Of a DNA stretch of 64,000 nt, positions 46,771-55,062 are shown one piece after another. Each line of letters begins with the position of its first letter. Positions within the stretch are counted from its first letter, which is position 1. The position numbers and the translations under genes are program-made. The notes under the pieces are model-generated. The model was given only the letters and a program-made list of their open reading frames with translations. It did not search any database and was not told the DNA's origin. Origin of the DNA: Bacillota bacterium (lineage in GTDB: Bacteria > Bacillota > Clostridia > Lachnospirales > Lachnospiraceae); contig JAEXOU010000018.1 of assembly GCA_023439125.1 (NCBI GenBank), forward strand, positions 1 through 64,000, given 5' to 3'.

Positions 46771-47739
46771 TTATATAAATTCCTTTTTAATTCGTTCTGC
46801 AATCTGAACATCTGTAATACCAGCTTGTTCCCAAACAAAGCGTTGAGAACCTGCATCTGTAAAACTATCTTGGAATCCGATAAACAATTGGCGTGGTGCA
46901 GCTGCTTTTGTTGCTTTATATTCTGCAACAGCACTTCCCATACCCCCAAGAACATTATGTTCTTCCACAGTTACAACTAAGTCATAACTACTAAAAATAT
47001 CATCTAAACCATCTTTGTCAATTGGCTTTATTGTATGCATATTGAACACTGAACACGATATACCTTCTTTATCAAGTATTTCCGCTGCTTTTAAAGATTC
47101 CGCTACCATTAACCCAGTTGCGATAACTGCAACCTTAGCTCCATCTCTTAACTTTACAAGTTTTCCAGGCACAAATTCGTAATCCTCTTTGTAAACAATA
47201 GGTGTATTAGTTCCACCACTGATTCTAATATACATTGGTTTCGAGTTTGAAGCAGCATATTCAGCTACTTTATAAGCTTCAAGTGCATCAGCTACAGAAA
47301 AGACTTCTATGTTAGGTAATACTCTTGTAAATGCTAAATCTTCTGTTGCCCAATGAGAAACTCCTGATTTTGCTGCTACTGTTCCTGCCGCTGTACCAAC
47401 TATCTTTATATTACACTGTAAATTAGATAAATGTTGTCTAACATGTTCCAAACTTCTTACTGCAATAAAGCTAGCGTAAGTCGTTGCAAATACACATTCA
47501 CCTGCTAAAGCCAGACCTGCTGCTATTCCTATCATATTCTGCTCTGCAATACCACAATTTAAGAACTTGTCCGGATACATATTTTGAAATTTAGTAGTTC
47601 CTGAAAGAAGAGATAAATCAGCTGTCAGTAGTTTTAAATCTTCTTTATTCTCTGCTATTTCGATCATTGCATCTCCAAAAAAAGTACCTCTCTGACCAAG
47701 CATTGACCATTTTCTAATATTTACTTTATTTACTTCCAT
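46771..47739 (-). CDS. Transketolase-like C-terminal subunit, copy 2
   Basis: A 322-residue C-terminal transketolase half with FLNCGIAEQNMIGIAAGLA (catalytic Glu), GVSHWATEDLAFTRVLPNIEVF and a normal C-terminal domain. The ATG shares a base with the stop of its N-terminal partner. Its sequence differs from copy 1 in the region lining the substrate channel (SGVSHWATEDLA against FGYTHSNAPDIA), which may mean a different acceptor. Confidence 0.9.
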   Translation of the reverse strand: MEVNKVNIRKWSMLGQRGTFFGDAMIEIAENKEDLKLLTADLSLLSGTTKFQNMYPDKFLNCGIAEQNMIGIAAGLALAGECVFATTYASFIAVRSLEHVRQHLSNLQCNIKIVGTAAGTVAAKSGVSHWATEDLAFTRVLPNIEVFSVADALEAYKVAEYAASNSKPMYIRISGGTNTPIVYKEDYEFVPGKLVKLRDGAKVAVIATGLMVAESLKAAEILDKEGISCSVFNMHTIKPIDKDGLDDIFSSYDLVVTVEEHNVLGGMGSAVAEYKATKAAAPRQLFIGFQDSFTDAGSQRFVWEQAGITDVQIAERIKKEFI

Positions 47740-48575
47740 TAAATATCGCCTCCCATCAGTTCTTTTTTTGCCTGTTCATATTCTGCTTGAGAGAGACTAT
47801 GATGATGCCATTCAGGTCGATTTTCTATAAATGACACTCCTTTTCCCTTAACTGTATCGGCAATAATTATATGTGGTTTACCTAACACTTTATCATTAAA
47901 AGCATTTAATAACTGGAATGTATCATGTCCATCACACTCAGAAACATGCCAGTTGAAACTTCGCATTTTATCTGCCAGACTATCAATAGCCATGATAGAT
48001 TCTGTATCACCATCATAAGATAAATGGTTACGATCAATGATTGCTGTTAAATTATCTAGCTTGTAATGAGCCGCTGACATAAAAGCTTCCCAGATAGAAC
48101 CCTCATTTAATTCTCCATCCCCCATAAGAATGTAGATACTATTATCAATCTTATTTGACTTTGAGTGTAGTGCATACCCAACACCAACAGAGATAGCCAT
48201 GCCAAGACTACCTCCAGAATATTCAAGTCCAATCTCTTGTCTTCTTGGATAGCCTGTTAGTCTTCCTCCATTTTTTTGAAATTCTAAAATTTCAGAGTGT
48301 TCGATAAACCCTGCCTCTGCAAGTGCTGGAATATGTGCTAATACACAATGATTCTTACTAGGGATAAAAATATCTCTATCTTTACTCATTGAATTGCTTG
48401 GATTAATATTTAACACTTCTCCATATAATACAGCCATAATCTCAACGCAAGATAAACTTCCACCTAAATGGGAACCGTTATTCCCAGATGTCAATGCCAT
48501 ATCCATTGCATCAAGGCGAATTCGTTTCGACATCTCTTTTAAACGTTTCGCATTATCTTTTGAAACATCAATCAT
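47739..48575 (-). CDS. Transketolase-like N-terminal subunit, copy 2
   Basis: A 278-residue N-terminal transketolase half: NGSHLGGSLSCVEIMAVLYG, YSGGSLGMAISVGVGYA, MGDGELNEGSIWEAF and DRNHLSYDG make up the thiamine-diphosphate site. It is joined end-to-end with the SDR before it and the C-terminal subunit after it (single-base overlaps), a compact SDR-TktN-TktC cassette. Confidence 0.9.
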   Translation of the reverse strand: MIDVSKDNAKRLKEMSKRIRLDAMDMALTSGNNGSHLGGSLSCVEIMAVLYGEVLNINPSNSMSKDRDIFIPSKNHCVLAHIPALAEAGFIEHSEILEFQKNGGRLTGYPRRQEIGLEYSGGSLGMAISVGVGYALHSKSNKIDNSIYILMGDGELNEGSIWEAFMSAAHYKLDNLTAIIDRNHLSYDGDTESIMAIDSLADKMRSFNWHVSECDGHDTFQLLNAFNDKVLGKPHIIIADTVKGKGVSFIENRPEWHHHSLSQAEYEQAKKELMGGDI

Positions 48576-49312
48576 TAAACTCTTCCTCCATCTAAAACAA
48601 TTATTTGTCCCGTCATATAGGTAGTATCCTCTGAAGAAATATATAAAGCGGCTTTTGCGATCTCTTCTGGTCTTCCAAAGCGCTTAATAGTCATGCGATC
48701 GAAGACTTTGGACATTTCTTCCGTTGACTTATAGTTCCCCATATCAGTATCAATCAGACCTGGCGCAATTCCATTTACACGAATATTGTATGGTCCTAGT
48801 TCCTTTGCAATGGACTTTGTAATCCAAATCAATGCTGCTTTGCTTGATCCATATGCAAGATATCCTGGGCTTGTTTCTATTCCACCAACAGAGCACATAT
48901 TGATAATACATCCACTCTTTTGGCGCATCATTTGTCGGGCTATTGTTTGCATTATCTGTATTTGTGCAAATACATTAACTTCATACACTTCCTTAACCTT
49001 GGAAACTGGTGTCATTGTTAATAATCCACCGTAAGGAATTCCAGCATTATTAATCAGCACATCAATGCTTTTCTTTTCCGCAAGAATTTCCTTAAGTCCC
49101 CTTTTAATATCATCTTCTGAACATAAGTCAAAATAAATAGGTTTAATCTCGCGTCCTGTTTTTTCACTCAGTTCTACAAGCCTATTCTCAAATTCCTTAT
49201 TCTCTCTTCTTGCACAAGCCCACACATTATAACCATTTAGTGCATATGATTCCGTTAATGCCCAGCCTATCCCTCTATTTGCACCTGTTATTATTACATT
49301 TCCTTTACTCAA
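48575..49312 (-). CDS. Short-chain dehydrogenase/reductase, copy 2
   Basis: A 245-residue classical SDR with TGANRGIGWAL (9-19), NNAG (88-91), catalytic Ser141, Tyr154 and Lys158, and the C-terminal IVLDGGRV. It is a paralogue of the SDR at 41932. Being translationally joined to the second transketolase pair, it probably reduces the keto group of that enzyme's product. Confidence 0.9.
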   Translation of the reverse strand: MSKGNVIITGANRGIGWALTESYALNGYNVWACARRENKEFENRLVELSEKTGREIKPIYFDLCSEDDIKRGLKEILAEKKSIDVLINNAGIPYGGLLTMTPVSKVKEVYEVNVFAQIQIMQTIARQMMRQKSGCIINMCSVGGIETSPGYLAYGSSKAALIWITKSIAKELGPYNIRVNGIAPGLIDTDMGNYKSTEEMSKVFDRMTIKRFGRPEEIAKAALYISSEDTTYMTGQIIVLDGGRV

Positions 49313-49326
49313 AGCCTTTACATCCT

Positions 49327-49872
49327 TTACTCAATGTTGATTGGCACTATTTCCATTTTATCTCGTTTCTCATACCACATATCTTTAGTTATACCAACTA
49401 AATATACATCATGAAAAACTCCATTTTTCCTAACATGCTGTCGTAGAACTCCCTCACACTTAGAACCACATATTTCTATGATTCGTACGAGCGGCTTATT
49501 CGTATCGATAATTTCTCCACTCATTCGATTAAGTCCAAGTGTATCAAACACATAGTTATTTAGATTTCTCTGCAAACTAATGACAGCTTCAAATCCCATT
49601 CCCTCTTTTTCCGCTAGAAACCAACCAGATTCACAACGTGAATTATCATAATCTATATGATCTACATACATTGAGCCGATAGGTTTGTTATCTTTCCAAA
49701 TTACCCAGCGAATTTCATTTTTACTGTCCTTAATTTTCTCATACCATTTCTTCTGTCCCTCAAGTGTAAGCTTGACATCAGAAAATAACGTCCTTGAGAT
49801 ATCTTCTCTCATTCTCCAATTCATCATCAATTCAAGTTCATTTTCCGTAAGTCTTCGTAATTCTAATATCAT
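49327..49872 (-). CDS. GNAT-family N-acetyltransferase
   Basis: A 181-residue GNAT protein that moves an acyl group, usually acetyl, from CoA to an amine. LRRLTENELELMMNWRMREDIS at the start and the strand pattern ending in NRMSGEIIDTNKPLVRI resemble PseH/WecD-like sugar N-acetyltransferases. It follows the DegT-type aminotransferase by 11 bases, so it likely acetylates the amino sugar made by that enzyme. Confidence 0.82.
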   Translation of the reverse strand: MILELRRLTENELELMMNWRMREDISRTLFSDVKLTLEGQKKWYEKIKDSKNEIRWVIWKDNKPIGSMYVDHIDYDNSRCESGWFLAEKEGMGFEAVISLQRNLNNYVFDTLGLNRMSGEIIDTNKPLVRIIEICGSKCEGVLRQHVRKNGVFHDVYLVGITKDMWYEKRDKMEIVPINIE

Positions 49873-49883
49873 CGTAATATCTC

Positions 49884-51020
49884 CTACATATCCTTTACAC
49901 TATCAAGCACAGCTGCAGTTATTTGCTCAATATCCTCATCCGTTAACCACATATGAAGTGGCAGTGTAATAATGTGCTCACTTACCTCATGCGCTTTTGG
50001 ACATGTACCATTCGCATACTTATACATGCTATACTCTGTATTATCACGATAATGAACACCACAGTAGATTTCTTTTTTCTGAAGATCCCCAAGTAACTTC
50101 TGTCGATCAGGAACAATTAATTCATAGATGTGATAAGCACACTCGTCTGCATATGGTGCACCAACAATTTTGATTTTATCATTGTTTTTAAAAGCTGTTG
50201 TATACTTTGCCACAATCTCTCTTCTTCTTGCATTCTCTTCGTCAAGATACTTAAGCTGTGTAAGCGCAATTGCTGCCATAATAGCATTACCATTATATTT
50301 GTAGCCTACATAATCAACGTCATACTTCCATGCATATGTACCTGCATTAGATCTTGCATAAGTATCCTTATTAATACCAAGCCATGCAAGCTGACGAGCT
50401 AACTTGTCTTGGTCTTCCCGCGCGAAACATACCATTCCACTGTCACCAGTCGGTAAATTTTTAACTGCTTGGAAGGAATAAACTGTAGCATCTACTCCAT
50501 CCCATGTTCCTGGACATACGCCATTCACACGCGTTCCTGCCATATGTGCTGCATCAAGTATTAGTTTTAAATTATATTCTTTGCATATCTCTATGATCTT
50601 ATCTAACTGACCAACACGTCCGCCGTAACCAACGAAAATTACAGCACGTGTTTTATCATTAATCTTTTTTCTTACGTCTTCAGGATCAATGCAAAGATAC
50701 TCATCTACATCAGCAAACGTAGCATGGAGATTCTCATAGAGAATTGCATGGTTTGTAGAAACAAAAGTGATTGGTGTAGTAATAATTTCATCCCCATCAT
50801 TCCAACCATTCTCCATCTTTAGTATCTTTACAGCAAGATGAAGTCCTACGGTATTAGAGTTTACATAATATGCGTATGTATGTCCTGTATAGTTCATCCA
50901 CTCTTTCTCAAACTCAACTGTCTTGAACCCCATACCAGTCCAACCTTTTTCTAAACATTCACGAACCCCATCAAGACACTCATCAATATGAAATTTCGGT
51001 TTTAAAACCTGAATAGCCAT
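49884..51020 (-). CDS. DegT/DnrJ/EryC1 sugar aminotransferase
   Basis: A 378-residue PLP enzyme that transfers an amino group to a keto-sugar nucleotide. Lys187 in SFQAVKNLPTGDSGMV binds PLP, Asp156 in LILDAAHMAG pairs with its ring nitrogen, and TTPITFVSTNHAIL is a family block. AGGAGG precedes the ATG, and a promoter lies about 95 bases upstream, so this gene may begin a transcript that runs through the LuxE/LuxC-transketolase block. With the CapD-type dehydratase and the GNAT gene it forms a plausible diamino- or amino-dideoxysugar pathway. Confidence 0.9.
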   Translation of the reverse strand: MAIQVLKPKFHIDECLDGVRECLEKGWTGMGFKTVEFEKEWMNYTGHTYAYYVNSNTVGLHLAVKILKMENGWNDGDEIITTPITFVSTNHAILYENLHATFADVDEYLCIDPEDVRKKINDKTRAVIFVGYGGRVGQLDKIIEICKEYNLKLILDAAHMAGTRVNGVCPGTWDGVDATVYSFQAVKNLPTGDSGMVCFAREDQDKLARQLAWLGINKDTYARSNAGTYAWKYDVDYVGYKYNGNAIMAAIALTQLKYLDEENARRREIVAKYTTAFKNNDKIKIVGAPYADECAYHIYELIVPDRQKLLGDLQKKEIYCGVHYRDNTEYSMYKYANGTCPKAHEVSEHIITLPLHMWLTDEDIEQITAAVLDSVKDM

Positions 51021-51109
51021 TTCTTACTTCCTCCTAAATACTCTACAAAAGTCACTACAGTATAAAACATAATAATATTTATTTTATCAAAATATAACTA
51101 ATTATAAAT

Positions 51110-51138
51110 ATTTTATGCTTAATGTATTAAAATATCAA
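51110..51138 (-). promoter_or_regulatory. Probable promoter inside the locus, before the aminotransferase
   Basis: TTGATA (51133-51138) and TAAAAT (51110-51115) are 17 bases apart on the minus strand in the only sizeable gap (51021-51157) of this part of the locus. AT-richness makes chance matches more likely here. Confidence 0.5.
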
Positions 51139-51157
51139 TCGACTAAAAGTTTACTTA

Positions 51158-51622
51158 CTAGTCCTTTACACGAAATGACACTCGTCTAACAGTTGGGATT
51201 ACCCCTGTGCCATATTCACCATAGAAAGCAAGATAGGCATCTGCAACATCTAAGTCAACAATTTCTGGAATCACTTCAAGAGAAAACTTTTGATACTCAG
51301 TCGTTGAATCGATTGTTTGTAATATTCCATATCGCGTATCCGAACCATTTTGAAAATGAACATATATTTGACCTGGGATTGCAGTTTTTAATTCGAATTC
51401 AATTACATATGTCCTATCTACACCATATTTATCTATTTCGGGTGCGCAGTTTATTGTATTAACAAATTCATTATCAGATGTAAATCCTACTTGATGATTT
51501 TTATAGTCCTTATATTCAATGACTGCATATCTTGCTAAAAAATACATTGCTAAAACAAGAATCATTGAAACCAAAAAGACTAATAATTCTCTTTTATTAC
51601 CCTTTATCCATTTACTAACCAT
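51158..51622 (-). CDS. Membrane-anchored protein of unknown function
   Basis: A 154-residue protein with one membrane helix near the N-terminus (about residues 13-32) and an outer domain of about 115 residues rich in beta-strand pattern (YVIEFELKTAIPGQIYVHFQNGSD, then DLDVADAYLAFYGEYG). It looks like a small beta-sandwich, perhaps carbohydrate binding, but I do not recognise a family. AAGGAGG lies 8 bases before the ATG at 51622. It stands between the regulator-like gene and the aminotransferase in the polysaccharide locus. Confidence 0.75.
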   Translation of the reverse strand: MVSKWIKGNKRELLVFLVSMILVLAMYFLARYAVIEYKDYKNHQVGFTSDNEFVNTINCAPEIDKYGVDRTYVIEFELKTAIPGQIYVHFQNGSDTRYGILQTIDSTTEYQKFSLEVIPEIVDLDVADAYLAFYGEYGTGVIPTVRRVSFRVKD

Positions 51623-51699
51623 ACATAAAACCTCCTTATGATTTGCTATCTTTTTCTTTACGGTTTGCATCCGACTGAACGTTTACCTCAGTTGATTCA

Positions 51700-52800
51700 T
51701 TATTCCTGTTCAATCCTGCTATATCTGTCATATAGACTTAAAATATACTTACCATATGCGGTCTGCTTCTTCATTTCTCCAAAATCCTTCAATCTTTCTA
51801 GGTCGATTAATCCCCTTCTCCATGCTATTTCTTCAATGCAATAAATTTTCATCCCACATGCATTTTGAACTAGCCTCACAAAACTAGACACATTTAAGAC
51901 TTGATCTACATCTTCCATGGGCATTTCAACATATCCTCGGTCAAGAACCTCTGTAAATAATCGTTGCTCTTTAAACCCATTAAAGTCTATTTTGAATGTT
52001 TCCTCATCTGCTGTCAATTTGAATAAGTCGCTTCTAGGACAGAAGAATACCGGAATATGATAATAATCATACTGTGTATATATTTTGTCTTCATTATCTG
52101 ACTCTACTACTTCCCGTTTATCATTTAAAACTAGTGCTTTGCAAGTTCTCATATCCTTACTACTATTTCCATACTCTAATTCTTCAACTTTTTTAGGTAG
52201 CGATAATATCGTTATACGATCTCGATGTGACATCGCTTTATGAAAATATCGTGTTTGGTCAACTCCGTAGATAAAACTTCTTCCATACACTACCATTAAA
52301 TTACTAAATTCTTTTTCTTCATTGAGTAGTCTTCTTACATCTTCTTTCAAATAACCACAATAAATCAATGACATTCCAAATTTACTGCCATCACCCAATT
52401 CCATCTTCATAAAGGATTCATCATCAGACCTGCAAGCAACAAAAATTTTTTTTATGCCAATCAGCATGAAATAGCTCAATAGATAGTAACACATCGGTTT
52501 ATCATAAATTGATGTTCCTACATTAATACCGTCAGTATTCTCCGTTAATACCATCAGCCCTACCCAATCCATATCATGATGTATGACATCTCCAGCTAGT
52601 AAACTATCCATATCCGTGTCCAACAAAATAGATAACTTTCCAAAATATGCAATATCAGGAAGACCGAGTCCTCTCTCCCATTTTGATACAGCTTTATCAC
52701 TGATTCCAATTCGGTCGGCAAGATCCTTTTGAGTAAAGCCAGCTCTTTTTCTCAAATATGTAATCGCCTTTCCAACTTTTTTCTTATCCAAAAGAATCAC
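51700..52800 (-). CDS. XRE DNA-binding domain fused to a degenerate RmlA domain
   Basis: A 366-residue protein of two parts. Residues 8-68 are an XRE helix-turn-helix (ITYLRKRAGFTQKDLADRIG, KAVSKWERG). Residues from about 78 to the end align with RmlA next door: both share IYDKPM, LGDGS-FG and the C-terminal SSFVRLVQ / EEIAW / YGKYI-type block. Catalytic features are lost: the GGAGTRL nucleotide loop is replaced by TENTDGINVG, and the metal-binding Asp108 of LGDNIFYG reads Arg174 in YGRSFIYG. I infer a regulator that senses a nucleotide sugar. The start is GTG at 52800, or TTG at 52791 with better-spaced AGGGGTGA. It lies 22 bases after rmlA. Confidence 0.85.
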   Translation of the reverse strand: MILLDKKKVGKAITYLRKRAGFTQKDLADRIGISDKAVSKWERGLGLPDIAYFGKLSILLDTDMDSLLAGDVIHHDMDWVGLMVLTENTDGINVGTSIYDKPMCYYLLSYFMLIGIKKIFVACRSDDESFMKMELGDGSKFGMSLIYCGYLKEDVRRLLNEEKEFSNLMVVYGRSFIYGVDQTRYFHKAMSHRDRITILSLPKKVEELEYGNSSKDMRTCKALVLNDKREVVESDNEDKIYTQYDYYHIPVFFCPRSDLFKLTADEETFKIDFNGFKEQRLFTEVLDRGYVEMPMEDVDQVLNVSSFVRLVQNACGMKIYCIEEIAWRRGLIDLERLKDFGEMKKQTAYGKYILSLYDRYSRIEQE

Positions 52801-52822
52801 CCCTTCCTTTGTTTATTGGTTA

Positions 52823-53707
52823 TTAATAAAAGAACTTGCCAAGTGCAACATTTTTCAAATGCTGTCCGTATGGACTCTTTCCATATCGTTCTGCTGATTC
52901 GAGAAGTTTTTCCTTCGTAATCCAATCGTGCTTATACGCAATCTCCTCCGGAGCAGAAACAACAACCCCTTGCCGTCTCTGAATCATCTGAACAAAAGCA
53001 GACGCATCGGTTAAACTATCCATTGTACCAGTGTCTAACCATGTAAATCCCCTACCTAAAATCTGTGCCATTAAGTCATTATCTTGAAGATACATACTAT
53101 TTAGTGTAGTAATTTCCAATTCTCCTCTCGCAGATGGTTTAACATTGTGAGCCATCTTAGCAACACCTTTTGGATAAAAGTACAATCCAGTAATGCAATA
53201 GTTCGATTTAGGGTTTTGAGGCTTTTCTTCTACGCTCAAAACTTTACCTACTTCATCGATTTCCATAATTCCAAATCGTTCTGGGTCATGAACATAATAA
53301 CCAAAAATCGTAGCTTTCCCCTGTTCTGCTGTCCTAGCAGCATCCCTTAATTTTTCAGTTAAACTACCACCGTAAAAGATGTTGTCCCCAAGACACATCG
53401 CAACTGTATCATTTCCAATAAAATCTTCTCCAAGGATAAATGCTTGAGCAAGTCCATCTGGACTTGGCTGAACCTTGTAAGATAAATTAATACCAAAATC
53501 TGAACCATCACCTAATAATCTCTTAAAGTTTGATAAATCAGTTGGTGTTGAAATAATTAATATGTCTTTAATCCCAGCTAACATTAGTGTTGACAATGGA
53601 TAGTAAACCATTGGTTTATCATAAATAGGCAACAACTGCTTCGATGTCACCATTGTAAGTGGATATAATCTTGTACCAGCCCCTCCAGCAAGTATGATTC
53701 CCTTCAT
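52823..53707 (-). CDS. rmlA: Glucose-1-phosphate thymidylyltransferase
   Basis: RmlA makes dTDP-glucose from dTTP and glucose 1-phosphate, the entry to dTDP-rhamnose. The 294 residues contain AGGAGTRLYPLT (7-18), SKQLLPIYDKPM (22-33), CLGDNIFYG with Asp108, VEEKPQNPKS and TWLDTGTMDSL. GGAGG precedes the ATG. The gene after it encodes a degenerate homologue fused to a DNA-binding domain. rmlC and rmlD are about 16 kb downstream; rmlB is not in the window. Confidence 0.97.
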   Translation of the reverse strand: MKGIILAGGAGTRLYPLTMVTSKQLLPIYDKPMVYYPLSTLMLAGIKDILIISTPTDLSNFKRLLGDGSDFGINLSYKVQPSPDGLAQAFILGEDFIGNDTVAMCLGDNIFYGGSLTEKLRDAARTAEQGKATIFGYYVHDPERFGIMEIDEVGKVLSVEEKPQNPKSNYCITGLYFYPKGVAKMAHNVKPSARGELEITTLNSMYLQDNDLMAQILGRGFTWLDTGTMDSLTDASAFVQMIQRRQGVVVSAPEEIAYKHDWITKEKLLESAERYGKSPYGQHLKNVALGKFFY

Positions 53708-53740
53708 TTGATTTCCTCCGTCCTTCTTTTATCTGAATAA

Positions 53741-53869
53741 CTATATTCTCTCAACGCACCACTCAATGTTGGTCGCTACTGATTTTGCAGGTACCCCAAC
53801 AATTAACTCATTATTTGCAAATGATTGATAGATATTCTTTATTTTTCCTTCACTATCCTCTTCCTCCAC
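53741..53869 (-). pseudogene. Remnant of a hexapeptide-repeat acetyltransferase
   Basis: A 42-codon frame in the gap between the glycosyltransferase and rmlA reads ...FANNELIVGVPAKSVATNIEW..., which matches the C-terminal end of left-handed beta-helix sugar O-acetyltransferases (the typical V-GVPAK-I ending). No hexapeptide repeats precede it: the frame is closed upstream within the end of the glycosyltransferase gene. I take it as what is left after a deletion that joined the two genes. No ribosome binding site is seen. Confidence 0.55.
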
Positions 53870-55031
53870 CTACACCGATTTTTCTTTTCATCTTCTGGAT
53901 CGTAATCCCAATACCAAAGTGTGACAATGAACTGAAGGTTAAAAAAATGGTCTCGCAAGTTCTAAATATAAGTTGGCGAAATTTCCATGGTAAAACTTTT
54001 GAAATAGTAAATGATGTCTCGTTATTAATGCTATAGGTAACTAATTCAGGACAATCAGCAATCAGTTGCTCAAATATATACTCTTCCTTATGATTCGTTC
54101 TCAAGTATTCTTGTGCATTGTTTATGCATTGTTGTCGTAAATCAGCATAGTCGATCGCATCACAAAGTGTTGTATACCATTCCTCTGATGTATTGTTTGT
54201 AAAAAAACCGTTACTTCTGTCTTGTATAACCAGTTCATAAGGCATGCATTTTGAATAAATCCCACAAATACCATATCTAGTGTACTCAATGAATTTATTA
54301 TAATATTTTCTCTCATTAAAGTGATCTGGATTTAATACTGCAATACCAATATCAAATTTATTTTCCGTCATAAAAAGGACATATGCTTCCAAATTCATCG
54401 AAGGAACATAATGTACCATCTGTTGATCTGTAATTTCTCTCATATCAGGATGTAAACCAACAAACCAAAACTCTAATTGGTTATGATACTTTTTTTCCAA
54501 CTGAATATATGCTGGTTTCACATATTTCTCAAAATTTACTGTATGCCATTCTGAAGCAGCCATAACAATCTTTACATTTGCACCTAATTTACGCGATTTT
54601 TGAATTGCTTCAGGCTTCACTGCTGTATTTATTACAATAGCTCTTCTACAATTAAGGTAATCCATATACTCATCTGCTATTAATGGGTTTGGTGTCATTA
54701 ATCCCTCACACAAACCTATGCATTTTAGTAACCACTTTTTCCTTTCCGGATACCAGAAAGACCCCTTCGGCATATCTTTTAAATCATCATCCAGATAATA
54801 AAAAATTTTAATTTTACTCTTTGCTGCGATTTTCAATATTGCATATGAAATTGGACTTTGTCCTCGTACACAAATTATTACATCAGCTTTTTGAAGAACA
54901 TTCTTATTACACCTACTGGCATTGACTTTCTCTACAGATACATCTCGTGTTCTAACAAGATACTGAAAGCTTCTATATATCTCTTCTAAAGTAGGTTGCT
55001 CCCCTTCGTGTAACAGCAAAATATTTGTCAT
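53853..55031 (-). CDS. Glycosyltransferase (GT-B type), copy a
   Basis: A 392-residue protein. CVRGQSPISYAIL and FYYLDDDLKDMP lie in the N-terminal half; DIGIAVLNPDHFNERKYYNKFIEYTRYGICGIYS is the donor-side block shared with its neighbour at 55063, so the two are paralogues. It probably adds a sugar to the lipid-linked repeat unit. I start at MTNILLLHEG (55031), preceded by GAGGAA. The C-terminus ends in a Gly/Arg-rich tail (IGVGGGRG) that overlaps an acetyltransferase remnant, so the original end of the protein may have been altered. Confidence 0.78.
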   Translation of the reverse strand: MTNILLLHEGEQPTLEEIYRSFQYLVRTRDVSVEKVNASRCNKNVLQKADVIICVRGQSPISYAILKIAAKSKIKIFYYLDDDLKDMPKGSFWYPERKKWLLKCIGLCEGLMTPNPLIADEYMDYLNCRRAIVINTAVKPEAIQKSRKLGANVKIVMAASEWHTVNFEKYVKPAYIQLEKKYHNQLEFWFVGLHPDMREITDQQMVHYVPSMNLEAYVLFMTENKFDIGIAVLNPDHFNERKYYNKFIEYTRYGICGIYSKCMPYELVIQDRSNGFFTNNTSEEWYTTLCDAIDYADLRQQCINNAQEYLRTNHKEEYIFEQLIADCPELVTYSINNETSFTISKVLPWKFRQLIFRTCETIFLTFSSLSHFGIGITIQKMKRKIGVGGGRG

Positions 55032-55062
55032 AACTGATTTCCTCATATTCATAAAGGTTGTA

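Noticed and set aside
53785..54036. Plus-strand open frame of 83 codons
   Set aside because: It lies mostly inside the glycosyltransferase gene on the other strand, has no binding site and has low-complexity Pro-rich sequence; it is a shadow of the real minus-strand coding.
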